Below are positions 44,174 through 51,982 of a DNA stretch of 64,000 nt, one piece after another (the stretch's first letter is position 1; each line of letters opens with the position of its first letter). A program made the position numbers and the translations under genes. The notes below the pieces were generated by a model. That model was given only the letters and a program-made list of their open reading frames with translations. It was not told the origin of the DNA and searched no databases. Origin of the DNA: an uncultured Armatimonadota bacterium (lineage in GTDB: Bacteria > Armatimonadota > Fimbriimonadia > Fimbriimonadales > Fimbriimonadaceae); the NCBI GenBank assembly GCA_903927025.1, contig CAIYLG010000002.1, positions 186,001 through 250,000 of the forward strand, read 5' to 3'.

Positions 44174-44695
44174 ATGAGGACAACCATTTCGGCAGCGGCA
44201 GTCGCAGCCGCTTTCAGTTTGGCTTGCGTTGCAGGCGCTCAGACGTCATCGATCGACGCCTACCCAAACAATTTCACCATCCGCGCGGGTGTGGCGCTTC
44301 CCATTGACAAGAGCTTGAGCAATGTGGCCAACAGCTTCACCAACGTCGGCGTTGAGTACAACTTCAACAACTCACTGGTGAAGGGTGGAGACACTTATCT
44401 CTCCATCGATTCGTTCTTCAAGAACTTCAACACCGTCACCGCGTATCCGATCGCAATCAACCAGCGATTCTATACCGGTGCAAACCCGCTCGGACGACGA
44501 AGCTATTACTTCATCGGTCTCGGCATTACCTGGTCTTCAATCTCCAACACCACCTACAGCGCAGTCTCTGCGAGAGGCGGTCTTGGCATGGAATTGGGCC
44601 CGAACATTATCGCTGAATTGGCTGGTTATGTATCGGACCAGGCTGGTGGCAATAGCATCAATGCTATTACGATCAACCTCGGCTATCGCTTCTAA
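44174..44695 (+). CDS. Small outer-membrane beta-barrel-like protein
   Basis: 173 residues from ATG 44174, with AGGAGG well placed upstream and TACAAT at 44112. A signal peptide ends near CVAGAQ. The mature part alternates hydrophobic and polar residues in short strands (FTIRAGVALPID, GVEYNFNNSLV, YYFIGLGITWS, ARGGLGMELG) and ends with aromatic NLGYRF, the C-terminal Phe signal of outer-membrane barrels. Probably an 8-stranded porin- or OmpA-like barrel. A strong terminator follows. Confidence 0.75.
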   Translation: MRTTISAAAVAAAFSLACVAGAQTSSIDAYPNNFTIRAGVALPIDKSLSNVANSFTNVGVEYNFNNSLVKGGDTYLSIDSFFKNFNTVTAYPIAINQRFYTGANPLGRRSYYFIGLGITWSSISNTTYSAVSARGGLGMELGPNIIAELAGYVSDQAGGNSINAITINLGYRF

Positions 44696-44714
44696 GCGAA
44701 CGCCCTCAAATTAA

Positions 44715-44750
44715 AAGTGGCTCCGAGCAAAAGCTCGGAGCCACTTTTTT
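44715..44750. terminator. Bidirectional terminator
   Basis: A 14-base stem, AAGTGGCTCCGAGC with its complement, a 4-base AAAA loop and a run of T. It serves both the barrel gene and, from the other side, the proteasome beta gene, whose stop overlaps it. It rules out a co-transcribed prcA directly downstream. Confidence 0.88.
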
Positions 44751-45510
44751 ATATTGGGTTTAGGACCGCTCTAACGGCGGCCTTGAGCTGTTCCGGTGGT
44801 ATCTCTCGATTGCCTTCGCGGTCCAAAACTCGAATGATTGGCAAAATCTTATTGAATCCGCCTGTAGCCGAGTCCAGGTCCGCCGCGATGTCCAGCATCT
44901 GAAGCCCATCCGCAAGCACTTCCTCAAGAGGTCTCGTCTCAAATCCGCCCTTTATCCGGGTGATGTACTCAAACACTCCACGAATCCGCTCCGACCCTGA
45001 GCCGGCACAAGCATAGGAGCCATTCTGGAATCGCGCTCCTGCCCCATCAAAGAAGTAGACACCGAACTCATCCTTCTTCCGGTCGTAGGCGGCAATAATA
45101 GGCAGGAAGAGGCCAATTCCCTGCATTGCCATAGGCGCGTTGCCCGCAAGAGCCTTAGATACTTCCGCGAGTTTTCCATCCATCGACATCTCGTGAAGGA
45201 CCGTGCGTCGATAGTATTTAAATGAATGCTTCAGAAAGCGGCAGACCTCGATCGAGCGAGCGAATGCTCCCGAAATGGCGACAACCGTTGAATCGTCCAG
45301 CGCAAGGATCTTCTCAGCATGATCGTACATGATGAGGTTTCCCGCCGTGGCCCTTCGATCTGCAAGCGTGAGAACGCCTTGGTCATATCTCAAACAGAGC
45401 ACAGTGGTGCCGTGAACTTCAAAGTTTGGATCTGCGGAAGCTCCAAACCTGGCCGCATCTGCCCCGAACCCGGTTAGTTCCGCAAACTCACGTGGACCCC
45501 CAGCGATCAT
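44749..45510 (-). CDS. prcB: Proteasome beta subunit
   Basis: 253 residues. A 34-residue propeptide ends VHG, and the mature chain should start at Thr35 (TTVLCLRYDQGVLTLADRR). Counting from that Thr, Asp17 (LAD) and Lys33 (EKI) are in the catalytic positions of 20S beta subunits. Gly-rich GSGSERIRGVFEY follows. It should form the proteolytic rings of a 20S core with an alpha subunit encoded elsewhere. Its ATG overlaps the UBact stop (ATGA), so expression is coupled to UBact. No prcA or ring ATPase gene lies in the window. Confidence 0.93.
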   Translation of the reverse strand: MIAGGPREFAELTGFGADAARFGASADPNFEVHGTTVLCLRYDQGVLTLADRRATAGNLIMYDHAEKILALDDSTVVAISGAFARSIEVCRFLKHSFKYYRRTVLHEMSMDGKLAEVSKALAGNAPMAMQGIGLFLPIIAAYDRKKDEFGVYFFDGAGARFQNGSYACAGSGSERIRGVFEYITRIKGGFETRPLEEVLADGLQMLDIAADLDSATGGFNKILPIIRVLDREGNREIPPEQLKAAVRAVLNPI

Positions 45511-45689
45511 TCGCCAGACCGCTGGCGATACTTCTTCGCTTGGTCGGGGTCGATCTTTTTCATTCGCCTCATCAGTTCGTTGCCCCCTTCCGGCTTTCGA
45601 ACATCTGGCGCACTCGGTCCGCTGTCGTCGCCCAATTTCTTCTCGGGCTCGCGTGTCAGCGGCTTTGTTAGCCTTTCGCCATCACTCAT
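45507..45689 (-). CDS. ubact: UBact, bacterial ubiquitin-like protein modifier
   Basis: 60 residues, highly charged and probably disordered like Pup. It starts SDGERLTKPLTREPEKKLGD and ends MKKIDPDQAKKYRQRSGE. The C-terminal block and the final Gly-Glu fit the UBact family of Pup-like modifiers described from Armatimonadota, Nitrospirota and some candidate phyla. A terminal Glu means no deamidation is needed before conjugation to target lysines. It sits between a Dop/PafA-family gene and prcB, with 4-base ATGA overlaps on both sides, as Pup does in actinobacteria. Confidence 0.88.
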   Translation of the reverse strand: MSDGERLTKPLTREPEKKLGDDSGPSAPDVRKPEGGNELMRRMKKIDPDQAKKYRQRSGE

Positions 45690-47161
45690 TGAACACCTCT
45701 CAACATTTCGATAAAGGTTCCTACGTCTTTCGCCTCAGCTAATTGCATCGGATACTGCCCGTTTGGCGGAAGATCGAGCTCAACTGGGACTCCATTCACA
45801 TTAAATGTCAGCGTCCGCCAGCAGACGCCTTTCAACTCGGCACCGAACCGCTTTACGGCAATGGATCTTGCGAGCGCCCTCGTGCCCTCATGGACGGATT
45901 CGAGGCTGTCTTCCAACAGGTCATCAGTGGGGTTCTCAACGCAGCTTCCCATTTCCACGAGGGCCGCATGAAGTCCTTCTTCGGGATCAACATTATGGTA
46001 TTCGAGATCAAAAGACCGCAGAGATGGATCATTCCACGGGCAGCCTTCCTGCTCCACGAATTGACTCAGCATCGCATATTTGGCAGCCCAGTCAACATGG
46101 CGACTGAATTCATTGAAGTCCCGGCTCAACTGATCCAAAAGGGCGCGAGAGCTGTCGATGACCCACTTCATCTCTTCATCGAGATCGAGGAATCGCTCCG
46201 CTGATGAGAAATAGGATTCGAGAATCTCACCTGCGGTGGTCCAGCTTCGCTTCTCCAGTTCAATTGCGAAGCGATGCGTTTCATCTCGACTTATCGCCTG
46301 AAATGCCCGTACGGGGTCACGAAACGCCCACAATGGCGCATCTCCCTGCTCGCAGAGTGCCAGTGCAAGCTTCATAAGGCCAGCCTTACGGGCTGTAGCC
46401 TCGGAGATCATGTTTGCGTCGCCACAGATGACGTGCAGACGAATAAATCGATTCGCGTCAGAGTGGGGCTCATCGCGTGTGTTAAAGATCGGTCTTCGGT
46501 AGAGGGTTTCCGCGTTCGCAGGTTCGGAGAGAAAATCTGCTCGCTGGCTCAGTTGGTATCCGGCGGAGGCTCCCTTTTCCGCCCCAAGCTTTCCTGCGCC
46601 TACCAAGACCTGCCGCACGACCATCATCGGGAGCACGTCACGAAACAGCCGTTCAAACCCAAGCTGCCTGGGCACGAGATAGCTTTCATGGGTTCCGTAG
46701 GACGCCCCGTGAAAGTCTGTGTTGTTCTTGTAGACACGCACCTCGCGTCCAGTTGCGGAAGCTAGTGCCTTGGCGGCACGCAGAACAACTTTCTCTCCGG
46801 CACAGTCGTGCTTTGCCAGTTCAAAAATCGATTCGCACTCCGGAGTGGCATATTCCGGGTGCCCATGATCATTGTAGAATCGCGCGCCGTTGGGGAGCAC
46901 GCGATCTGATCGCACATCGTGCGCCTCTCCGTAAGTGCGTCCCTCATCAAACCGAGCGTCTTCAGGGTCAAAGGCTAAATGGGGGAGTTTGAATCCGCGC
47001 AGGTCTGCTCTAGGCGATTCGTACTGGTAATCCCAACCAAAATGGCACTCGCCCGGGTAACCCCGGACAAGTGCCATTGAATCATCAACCTGATCGTGCG
47101 CGTCCCGCCCCTCGACTAGGAGTCCATACTCCGTCTCGATACCGGCGAGAATTCTTCGCAC
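45686..47161 (-). CDS. dop: Dop/PafA-family carboxylate-amine ligase, Dop type
   Basis: 491 residues, full length for the Dop/PafA family. The ATP/Mg site starts ILAGIETEYG, and the catalytic Asp is in NGARFYNDHGHPEYATPE (about residue 98). Several blocks match Dop better than PafA from memory of the actinobacterial proteins: WDYQYESPRADLRGF, NNTDFHGASYGTHESYL and GYQLSQRADF. Position before the modifier gene is also that of dop. It should remove, and may also attach, UBact on lysines. GTG 47161 overlaps the upstream stop, and its own stop overlaps the UBact start. Confidence 0.85.
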   Translation of the reverse strand: MRRILAGIETEYGLLVEGRDAHDQVDDSMALVRGYPGECHFGWDYQYESPRADLRGFKLPHLAFDPEDARFDEGRTYGEAHDVRSDRVLPNGARFYNDHGHPEYATPECESIFELAKHDCAGEKVVLRAAKALASATGREVRVYKNNTDFHGASYGTHESYLVPRQLGFERLFRDVLPMMVVRQVLVGAGKLGAEKGASAGYQLSQRADFLSEPANAETLYRRPIFNTRDEPHSDANRFIRLHVICGDANMISEATARKAGLMKLALALCEQGDAPLWAFRDPVRAFQAISRDETHRFAIELEKRSWTTAGEILESYFSSAERFLDLDEEMKWVIDSSRALLDQLSRDFNEFSRHVDWAAKYAMLSQFVEQEGCPWNDPSLRSFDLEYHNVDPEEGLHAALVEMGSCVENPTDDLLEDSLESVHEGTRALARSIAVKRFGAELKGVCWRTLTFNVNGVPVELDLPPNGQYPMQLAEAKDVGTFIEMLRGVQ

Positions 47162-48531
47162 TACAGTCGGAAGACGTAGAACGTACCGTTCTTGAAGCCA
47201 ACCTGAGTTGCCGCCGCGGAAGAGCCATCGCTTGAGTTGAACGCGAAGGCTCCACTGTGTACGAGGTCTGGCGATGTGGTTGCGTGACCGTATCGGTCAT
47301 TCAACTGACCCAGGGTTCCGTCGATGCCACCGGCGGTTGAGCCGCTAACGATGTCTCCGATCGGATACAGGTTGAACGTCAGTGCGTCCAGATCGATAAA
47401 GCCAAAGTACAGTGCAGAGATATTTGCGTTCGCATCCTGAGTGAATGCGACCATCTCCTGCATGTTGTTGTCGTTGCTGCTTGGGAAGGTGATCACATAA
47501 GATCCTGCACCCAGTGCCGCACCGTTGCTCTGTCGAAGGACCGTCTTGTGCTCTCGCCAAATTCCCTGTCCTGCCACGACCTTGAGGGTCTGCGTCAGGT
47601 CCGTTGGGTTGAGTTGGAGGAGCGAATACGTTCCCGCATGAGGCAGGCTGCCGGTAGGTCCGGTTGTGATCGTTCCTGCTGATCCGAGAACTCCACCAAT
47701 TGGCAGAGTTGGGTCAAGCGTGAGCGCTTCGAAATTGGCACCGCTCGTAAATCCGTCAGCGATCGCATAAACGTCTCCGCTGAAGAACACGCGGACGGCT
47801 GTGGTACCGCCGGCAATTCCGGTCGTAGCCGCAAGCGTCGGCAAGAGAGCTGTGTTCGTGTAGCCGCTGAGGTTAAAGGCAACGAAGTCGCTGAGGAATC
47901 CCTTCATTGGGTTGGCGGACGTAGCGCCGTTGGCAAGAAGGAATTGACTTTCGTTGTAGTCAACGAGGAGCGGATTGACCGTATCAACCGTAAACATCGA
48001 ATCATCGATGAAAACGGGGAGGCTGGTCACACGTCCTGGGAAGGTCCGAACTGAAGCCGGATAGCCTTTTGGAAGTGCGGCTGGCTCTTGGAGCACCGAG
48101 AAGTCGCCCATTACAGGACTATCGGTTTCCTCATGGAAGTTGAGGAAGTCCAAGTTGAAGGTTGAGAACGATCGCGACGGCTGTCCCGAGAATGGTACAG
48201 AGACGTAGACGATGTTGTTCTGGAAGCCGGTCAGCGGGCAGCTGATCTGCGGGCCGAGCGGATTGGTCACTTCGCCATACTGATCGTAGAAGCGAAGCTG
48301 CTGTACGGTGGCACTCAGGTCCCCGACGGCACGCCCCTGTCCAGTAAGAAAAGCAACTGCAATGCTTCCCGGAGCACTTGTGCTCAGGTTAGACAGCTTA
48401 ATTGCGACAGTTGCCGTGTTGCCAGTAGTGCCACCTCCGGTCGTGTTGGTCGCGTGGCTGCCATTGCCACTACCACCACAACCGATTACGGCTAAGGCCG
48501 CTGCAGAATACAAAAACGCCCATTTCCTCAA
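47161..48531 (-). CDS. Lipoprotein of unknown function, first gene of UBact run
   Basis: 456 residues from TTG 48531, which has AGGTGA seven bases upstream. A lipoprotein signal (AAALAVIGCGGSGNG) gives a lipidated Cys. The mature protein is Ser/Thr/Gly-rich and beta-stranded. The first domain (VAIKLSNLSTSAPGSIAVAF) resembles the DUF4382-type layout of similar lipoproteins; that match is weak. Its TAG overlaps the GTG of the Dop-type gene (TAGTG), so an outer-surface lipoprotein and a proteasome-tagging system seem translationally linked. Function unknown. Confidence 0.7.
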   Translation of the reverse strand: MRKWAFLYSAAALAVIGCGGSGNGSHATNTTGGGTTGNTATVAIKLSNLSTSAPGSIAVAFLTGQGRAVGDLSATVQQLRFYDQYGEVTNPLGPQISCPLTGFQNNIVYVSVPFSGQPSRSFSTFNLDFLNFHEETDSPVMGDFSVLQEPAALPKGYPASVRTFPGRVTSLPVFIDDSMFTVDTVNPLLVDYNESQFLLANGATSANPMKGFLSDFVAFNLSGYTNTALLPTLAATTGIAGGTTAVRVFFSGDVYAIADGFTSGANFEALTLDPTLPIGGVLGSAGTITTGPTGSLPHAGTYSLLQLNPTDLTQTLKVVAGQGIWREHKTVLRQSNGAALGAGSYVITFPSSNDNNMQEMVAFTQDANANISALYFGFIDLDALTFNLYPIGDIVSGSTAGGIDGTLGQLNDRYGHATTSPDLVHSGAFAFNSSDGSSAAATQVGFKNGTFYVFRL

Positions 48532-48824
48532 AATCCAATCACCTCTGCGGACACACCAGACGATCTAGGCAGGCATGCTGCCGATCAGTATAGCAATTTT
48601 AGCCAACCTTGTGTTCGACGCTTTGACAGCACCAAAAAGGTCACACCGGAAGCTCCAATGCCCTCATTTTGCTTGCATATTCTTCCTTCCAATCCCTGTT
48701 AAGGGGAATATCCGTGAAGATCCAGCTGAAACACCGGCCCAGTCCCATCCAATTTACCTTTGTTGGGTCAAATCAAACATCGCGGGAACCGTGGGCATCC
48801 GGCGGGTACAATCTGCCTCACATC

Positions 48825-49364
48825 GTGAAACGAGACGACTTGCTCGACCTCAATGATGTGCTGCAGCATCCTGGACGGGAGCTAGCGGTCGACATTTCAA
48901 CGGAACTGCCGGAAGAGACAGATGTCGATCTGCTCAAACCGCTGGAGGGTTACCTTGAGGCCGTCAGCACAGGGAACATACTCCTGATCTCAGGCGCTTT
49001 CAGCACCCGTGCGGTCTTAGAGTGCTCGCGCTGCAGTGGTCCACTTGAGGTGGATGTCGATTTCGAGGTGGATGAGCAGTTCCCTGTAGAAGGCACTCCT
49101 AGTTCGCTCAACCCCCAAGATTTAGCCCGCGTTGTGTCGGATGAGCCTTATCCACTGTTCGATGGAAACCAGCTAATCGTGGAGCAACTCTTAAGGCAGG
49201 CTCTTCTTCTTTCCCTTCCGATGCAGAGTCTTTGCGAATTCGGATGGGAAGGCGAATGTCCGGTGGCGGCGAGCCGACGGGCCGAGATTCAGCTCCCATC
49301 GACGGGTCGCCCTGAATTCAAGGGCCTTTCAAACCTGTTGAAGTCTGAGGATTCTTCGAATTGA
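48825..49364 (+). CDS. YceD/DUF177 family protein
   Basis: 179 residues from GTG 48825; the frame is open back to 48669. DUF177 features: an N-terminal strand region, the CxxC in LECSRCSGPLEVDVDFEVDE, and LLLSLPMQSLCEFGWEGECP with two more Cys. In many bacteria it lies before rpmF and plsX and affects 23S rRNA processing. Here plsX follows with a 4-base overlap and no rpmF. TACAAT 12 bases before the GTG predicts a leader of only about five bases. Confidence 0.85.
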   Translation: MKRDDLLDLNDVLQHPGRELAVDISTELPEETDVDLLKPLEGYLEAVSTGNILLISGAFSTRAVLECSRCSGPLEVDVDFEVDEQFPVEGTPSSLNPQDLARVVSDEPYPLFDGNQLIVEQLLRQALLLSLPMQSLCEFGWEGECPVAASRRAEIQLPSTGRPEFKGLSNLLKSEDSSN

Positions 49365-50359
49365 CAATAGCGCTTGATGTCATGGGTGGGGATCACGCAC
49401 CCGAAGCGATCGTCAAAGGCGCTCTGGAAGCCGCACCTCTACTGAAGTCAAAAGTTCTTCTTGTTGGCGATGAGAAGAAGTTCAGCCAATTTCTGCCAGC
49501 CCAGTTGCCCGCCAACTTTGAACTGGTTCATGCTTCCCAGTCCGTCGAGATGGATGAGAAGCCGATGGAGGCCTATCGCTCCAAAAGAGATTCGAGTTTG
49601 ATGGTGGCGGCGAAGCTTGTAAAGGATGGGCTAGCTGAGGCAATGGTCTCAGCTGGCAACACAGGTGCTGCCTCTGGAACGGCTCTGCTGCAGTGGAGAC
49701 AGATTGACGGTGTTCATAGGCCAGCTATCGTCAGTCAGCTCCCGAACAAGCACGGAGGCTTTGTCCTCCTGGATGCAGGCGCAAGCCCCGATGTGGACCC
49801 TGAGCACTTGGTGGAGTTCGCCATCATGGGTCGGGCTTACGCACAGAAGATCATGGGAAGGCAGAATCCGAAGGTTCAGCTCCTAAATATAGGCGAAGAA
49901 CCCGGAAAAGGAAACGCCTTCGCAAAGCGAGCCTACAGCCTTTTGGAGCAGCACCCTTGGTTTGCAGGCAACGTTGAGGGCAAAGATATGCTTTCGAAGC
50001 CTACGGACGTAGTCGTATGCGATGCGTTCGTCGGAAATATCGTCTTGAAGTCGCTCGAGGGTCTAGCCGAGCTCATCGTCGACTCGATCAAGAACGAAGT
50101 CCCAACCAGCATGCCCGCGAAGCTTTTGTATTGGCCCGTCAAAAAGGTAACCCGCCCGTTGCGCAAGCAGATGGACTATGCGGAAGTAGGTGGCTCCCCA
50201 CTTCTGGGCCTTAACGGCCTATGCATGATCTGCCATGGGCGAAGCAGTCCCAAGGCGATCAAGAACGCCCTTTTGATGACGGAAAAGGCTCTTCAAGGGC
50301 AACTTGTTGAAACCATCCGCGAATCAGTCAGCAACGAATTAGGATCCACCCATGAGTAG
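49361..50359 (+). CDS. plsX: Phosphate acyltransferase PlsX
   Basis: 332 residues from TTG 49361, overlapping the DUF177 stop (TTGA). The N-terminus IALDVMGGDHAPEAIVKGAL is diagnostic. SAGNTGAASGTALL, LLDAGASPDVDPEHLVEFA and DVVVCDAFVGNIVLKSLEG follow. PlsX converts acyl-ACP to acyl-phosphate, the donor for PlsY in phospholipid synthesis. It overlaps fabH by eight bases in the familiar plsX-fabH pair. Confidence 0.95.
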   Translation: MTIALDVMGGDHAPEAIVKGALEAAPLLKSKVLLVGDEKKFSQFLPAQLPANFELVHASQSVEMDEKPMEAYRSKRDSSLMVAAKLVKDGLAEAMVSAGNTGAASGTALLQWRQIDGVHRPAIVSQLPNKHGGFVLLDAGASPDVDPEHLVEFAIMGRAYAQKIMGRQNPKVQLLNIGEEPGKGNAFAKRAYSLLEQHPWFAGNVEGKDMLSKPTDVVVCDAFVGNIVLKSLEGLAELIVDSIKNEVPTSMPAKLLYWPVKKVTRPLRKQMDYAEVGGSPLLGLNGLCMICHGRSSPKAIKNALLMTEKALQGQLVETIRESVSNELGSTHE

Positions 50360-51341
50360 AAACGCCGTCGTCCAAGCTATCGGACATGCTGTCCCGAGCA
50401 AAGTGCTCACGAACGCGGATCTGGAGAAGATCGTTGATACGAGTGATGAATGGATCGTTCAGCGAACCGGCATCAAAGAGCGGCGCGTCTGTGATGGTCC
50501 GATCGAGTCAACGGGCTGGCTCGCGCTTAAAGCCTCACAGGAAGCGATTGAGCGATCTGGCATTGACCCCTTGAAAATCGGACTCGTTCTGTGCGGCACG
50601 GTTTCGGGAGACTATATCTGGCCGTCGACCGCCTGCACGGTGCAGGACCAGATTGGCGCAAAGCACGCGGGAGCCTTCGATGTCAGCGCCGCCTGCGCCG
50701 GTTTCATCTACGCGATGTCTAATGCGGCGGCGATGATCAAGGCTGGCGAAGTAGACCACGCGCTGGTTATTGGAGTGGACTCCCTCAGCAAGCAGGTTGA
50801 TTGGACGGACCGTTCCACATGCATTCTCTTCGGAGACGGTGCCGGGGCCGTTGTATTAAGCGCAGAAGAGGATACCGACCGTGGACTTCTTGGCACCGTG
50901 CTGATGTCGGACGGAAGCGGCGGCAAGTTCATCTGTATCGATGTCGGCGGCTCCCGCTACCCCTACGGCAGTCCTCAGTCGGTGGGCAAAAAAGAAACCA
51001 TCACGATGCAGGGTGCCGAAGTCTACAGGTTCGCTGTCCAGGCAATGGGCGACGCCTGTTGCAAGGTGCTGGACAAGCTTCACATGACCCCTGAGGACAT
51101 TGACCTCTTTGTGCCACACCAGGCAAATCTAAGAATCATTGACTCCGCGGCAAAGCGACTTGGCCTACCATCGGAAAAGGTATTTCTCAACGTTCACAAG
51201 TACGGAAACACCAGCGCTGGATCGATTCCGCTGGGCCTTTACGAAGCCGAGCAGGAAGGCAGGCTCAAAAGGGGAATGAATGTTCTCACGGTTGGTTTTG
51301 GTGCAGGACTTGTCTGGGGCGCCAACGTCATCAAGTGGTAG
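50352..51341 (+). CDS. fabH: Beta-ketoacyl-ACP synthase III
   Basis: 329 residues. The catalytic triad is Cys in FDVSAACAGFIYAM, His in DLFVPHQANLRI and Asn in NVHKYGNTSAGSIPL. The N-terminal DEWIVQRTGIKERRV is also typical. It condenses acetyl-CoA or another short acyl-CoA with malonyl-ACP to start fatty acid synthesis. It ends the DUF177-plsX-fabH operon, followed by a terminator. Confidence 0.95.
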   Translation: MSRNAVVQAIGHAVPSKVLTNADLEKIVDTSDEWIVQRTGIKERRVCDGPIESTGWLALKASQEAIERSGIDPLKIGLVLCGTVSGDYIWPSTACTVQDQIGAKHAGAFDVSAACAGFIYAMSNAAAMIKAGEVDHALVIGVDSLSKQVDWTDRSTCILFGDGAGAVVLSAEEDTDRGLLGTVLMSDGSGGKFICIDVGGSRYPYGSPQSVGKKETITMQGAEVYRFAVQAMGDACCKVLDKLHMTPEDIDLFVPHQANLRIIDSAAKRLGLPSEKVFLNVHKYGNTSAGSIPLGLYEAEQEGRLKRGMNVLTVGFGAGLVWGANVIKW

Positions 51342-51373
51342 CCCGCGCAACCCGTGGATCCAAATAAATAGAG

Positions 51374-51407
51374 AGGCCCGTCCCGCGATATGCGGAACGG
51401 GCCTTTA
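51374..51407. terminator. Terminator after fabH
   Basis: Stem AGGCCCGT/ACGGGCCT with an inner CCGC/GCGG stem, followed by TTT on the plus strand. It lies between fabH and the convergent small gene. Confidence 0.7.
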
Positions 51408-51413
51408 AGTTGA

Positions 51414-51614
51414 CTAAACGAGGCTTACGGCGAACTCGGATCCGAGCTCCATAATCGCTAGTTCGACGAGTGCGAGAGACGCGGCTCCATTGCCTTCTAG
51501 ACGTCTGTCTTGCAACCATCGCAGCGCTTCGCGGTCGCCTCTTTTTGCCTGGTCCAATGCCCAGGCGACCGCTGTCTCCGATTGATTGATGTCTATAAGT
51601 TGATTCTGTTTCAT
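51414..51614 (-). CDS. Small acidic helical protein
   Basis: 66 residues: MKQNQLIDINQSETAVAWAL, then DREALRWLQDRRLEGNGAAS and a helical hydrophobic end with C-terminus VSLV. Its ATG overlaps the stop of the gene at 51611-51817 (ATGA). No family is recognised. The size and coupling resemble regulatory or immunity-type pairs, but nothing specific supports that. Confidence 0.5.
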   Translation of the reverse strand: MKQNQLIDINQSETAVAWALDQAKRGDREALRWLQDRRLEGNGAASLALVELAIMELGSEFAVSLV

Positions 51615-51817
51615 ACCAAGCTAACCCTTTCGTCGATTCCGACGGTGATTTCTTTCTCTAAGTGACTTCCGAGGACTTCACTGAGATGAATCCTCTGGAC
51701 GTCCGGTCGCCGCTGCATCATCTGCAGATAGGCGCAGAGCTCGTCAACTTCATCGTGTGTTAGGAATACACCGATGTCATTCAAGCTCCTGTTGGTTTCG
51801 TAGTCCGTGATTCTCAT
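51611..51817 (-). CDS. Small hypothetical protein, coupled to the next
   Basis: 68 residues from ATG 51817, with AAGGA about 11 bases upstream. It reads NDIGVFLTHDEVDELCAYLQ, then RRPDVQRIHLSEVLGSHLEK, and ends ERVSLV. The FLTHDEVDELCAYLQ helix resembles short calcium-hand-like or regulatory helices but no family is recognised. It shares the C-terminal VSLV with its downstream partner. Confidence 0.5.
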   Translation of the reverse strand: MRITDYETNRSLNDIGVFLTHDEVDELCAYLQMMQRRPDVQRIHLSEVLGSHLEKEITVGIDERVSLV

Positions 51818-51927
51818 CTTCTTGCGTCCTTTCTATTGTCTTGCTTTGCTTTTATCGTTGGAAGAGCCCGCAGGGTTCCAATATTAAAAACTTTTAGGTC
51901 AAAGGACGCATTGTTTAACAAAATGAA

Positions 51928-51960
51928 GGGTCGGATGCGATTATTATCCGCAACCGACCC
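51928..51960 (-). terminator. Hairpin terminator after mdh
   Basis: Stem GGGTCGG/CCGACCC with an inner TGCG/CGCA, 22 bases past the mdh stop on the minus strand, followed there by TTCATTTTG. Confidence 0.65.
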
Positions 51961-51982
51961 CACCAGATTAGTTTTCTTTAAC

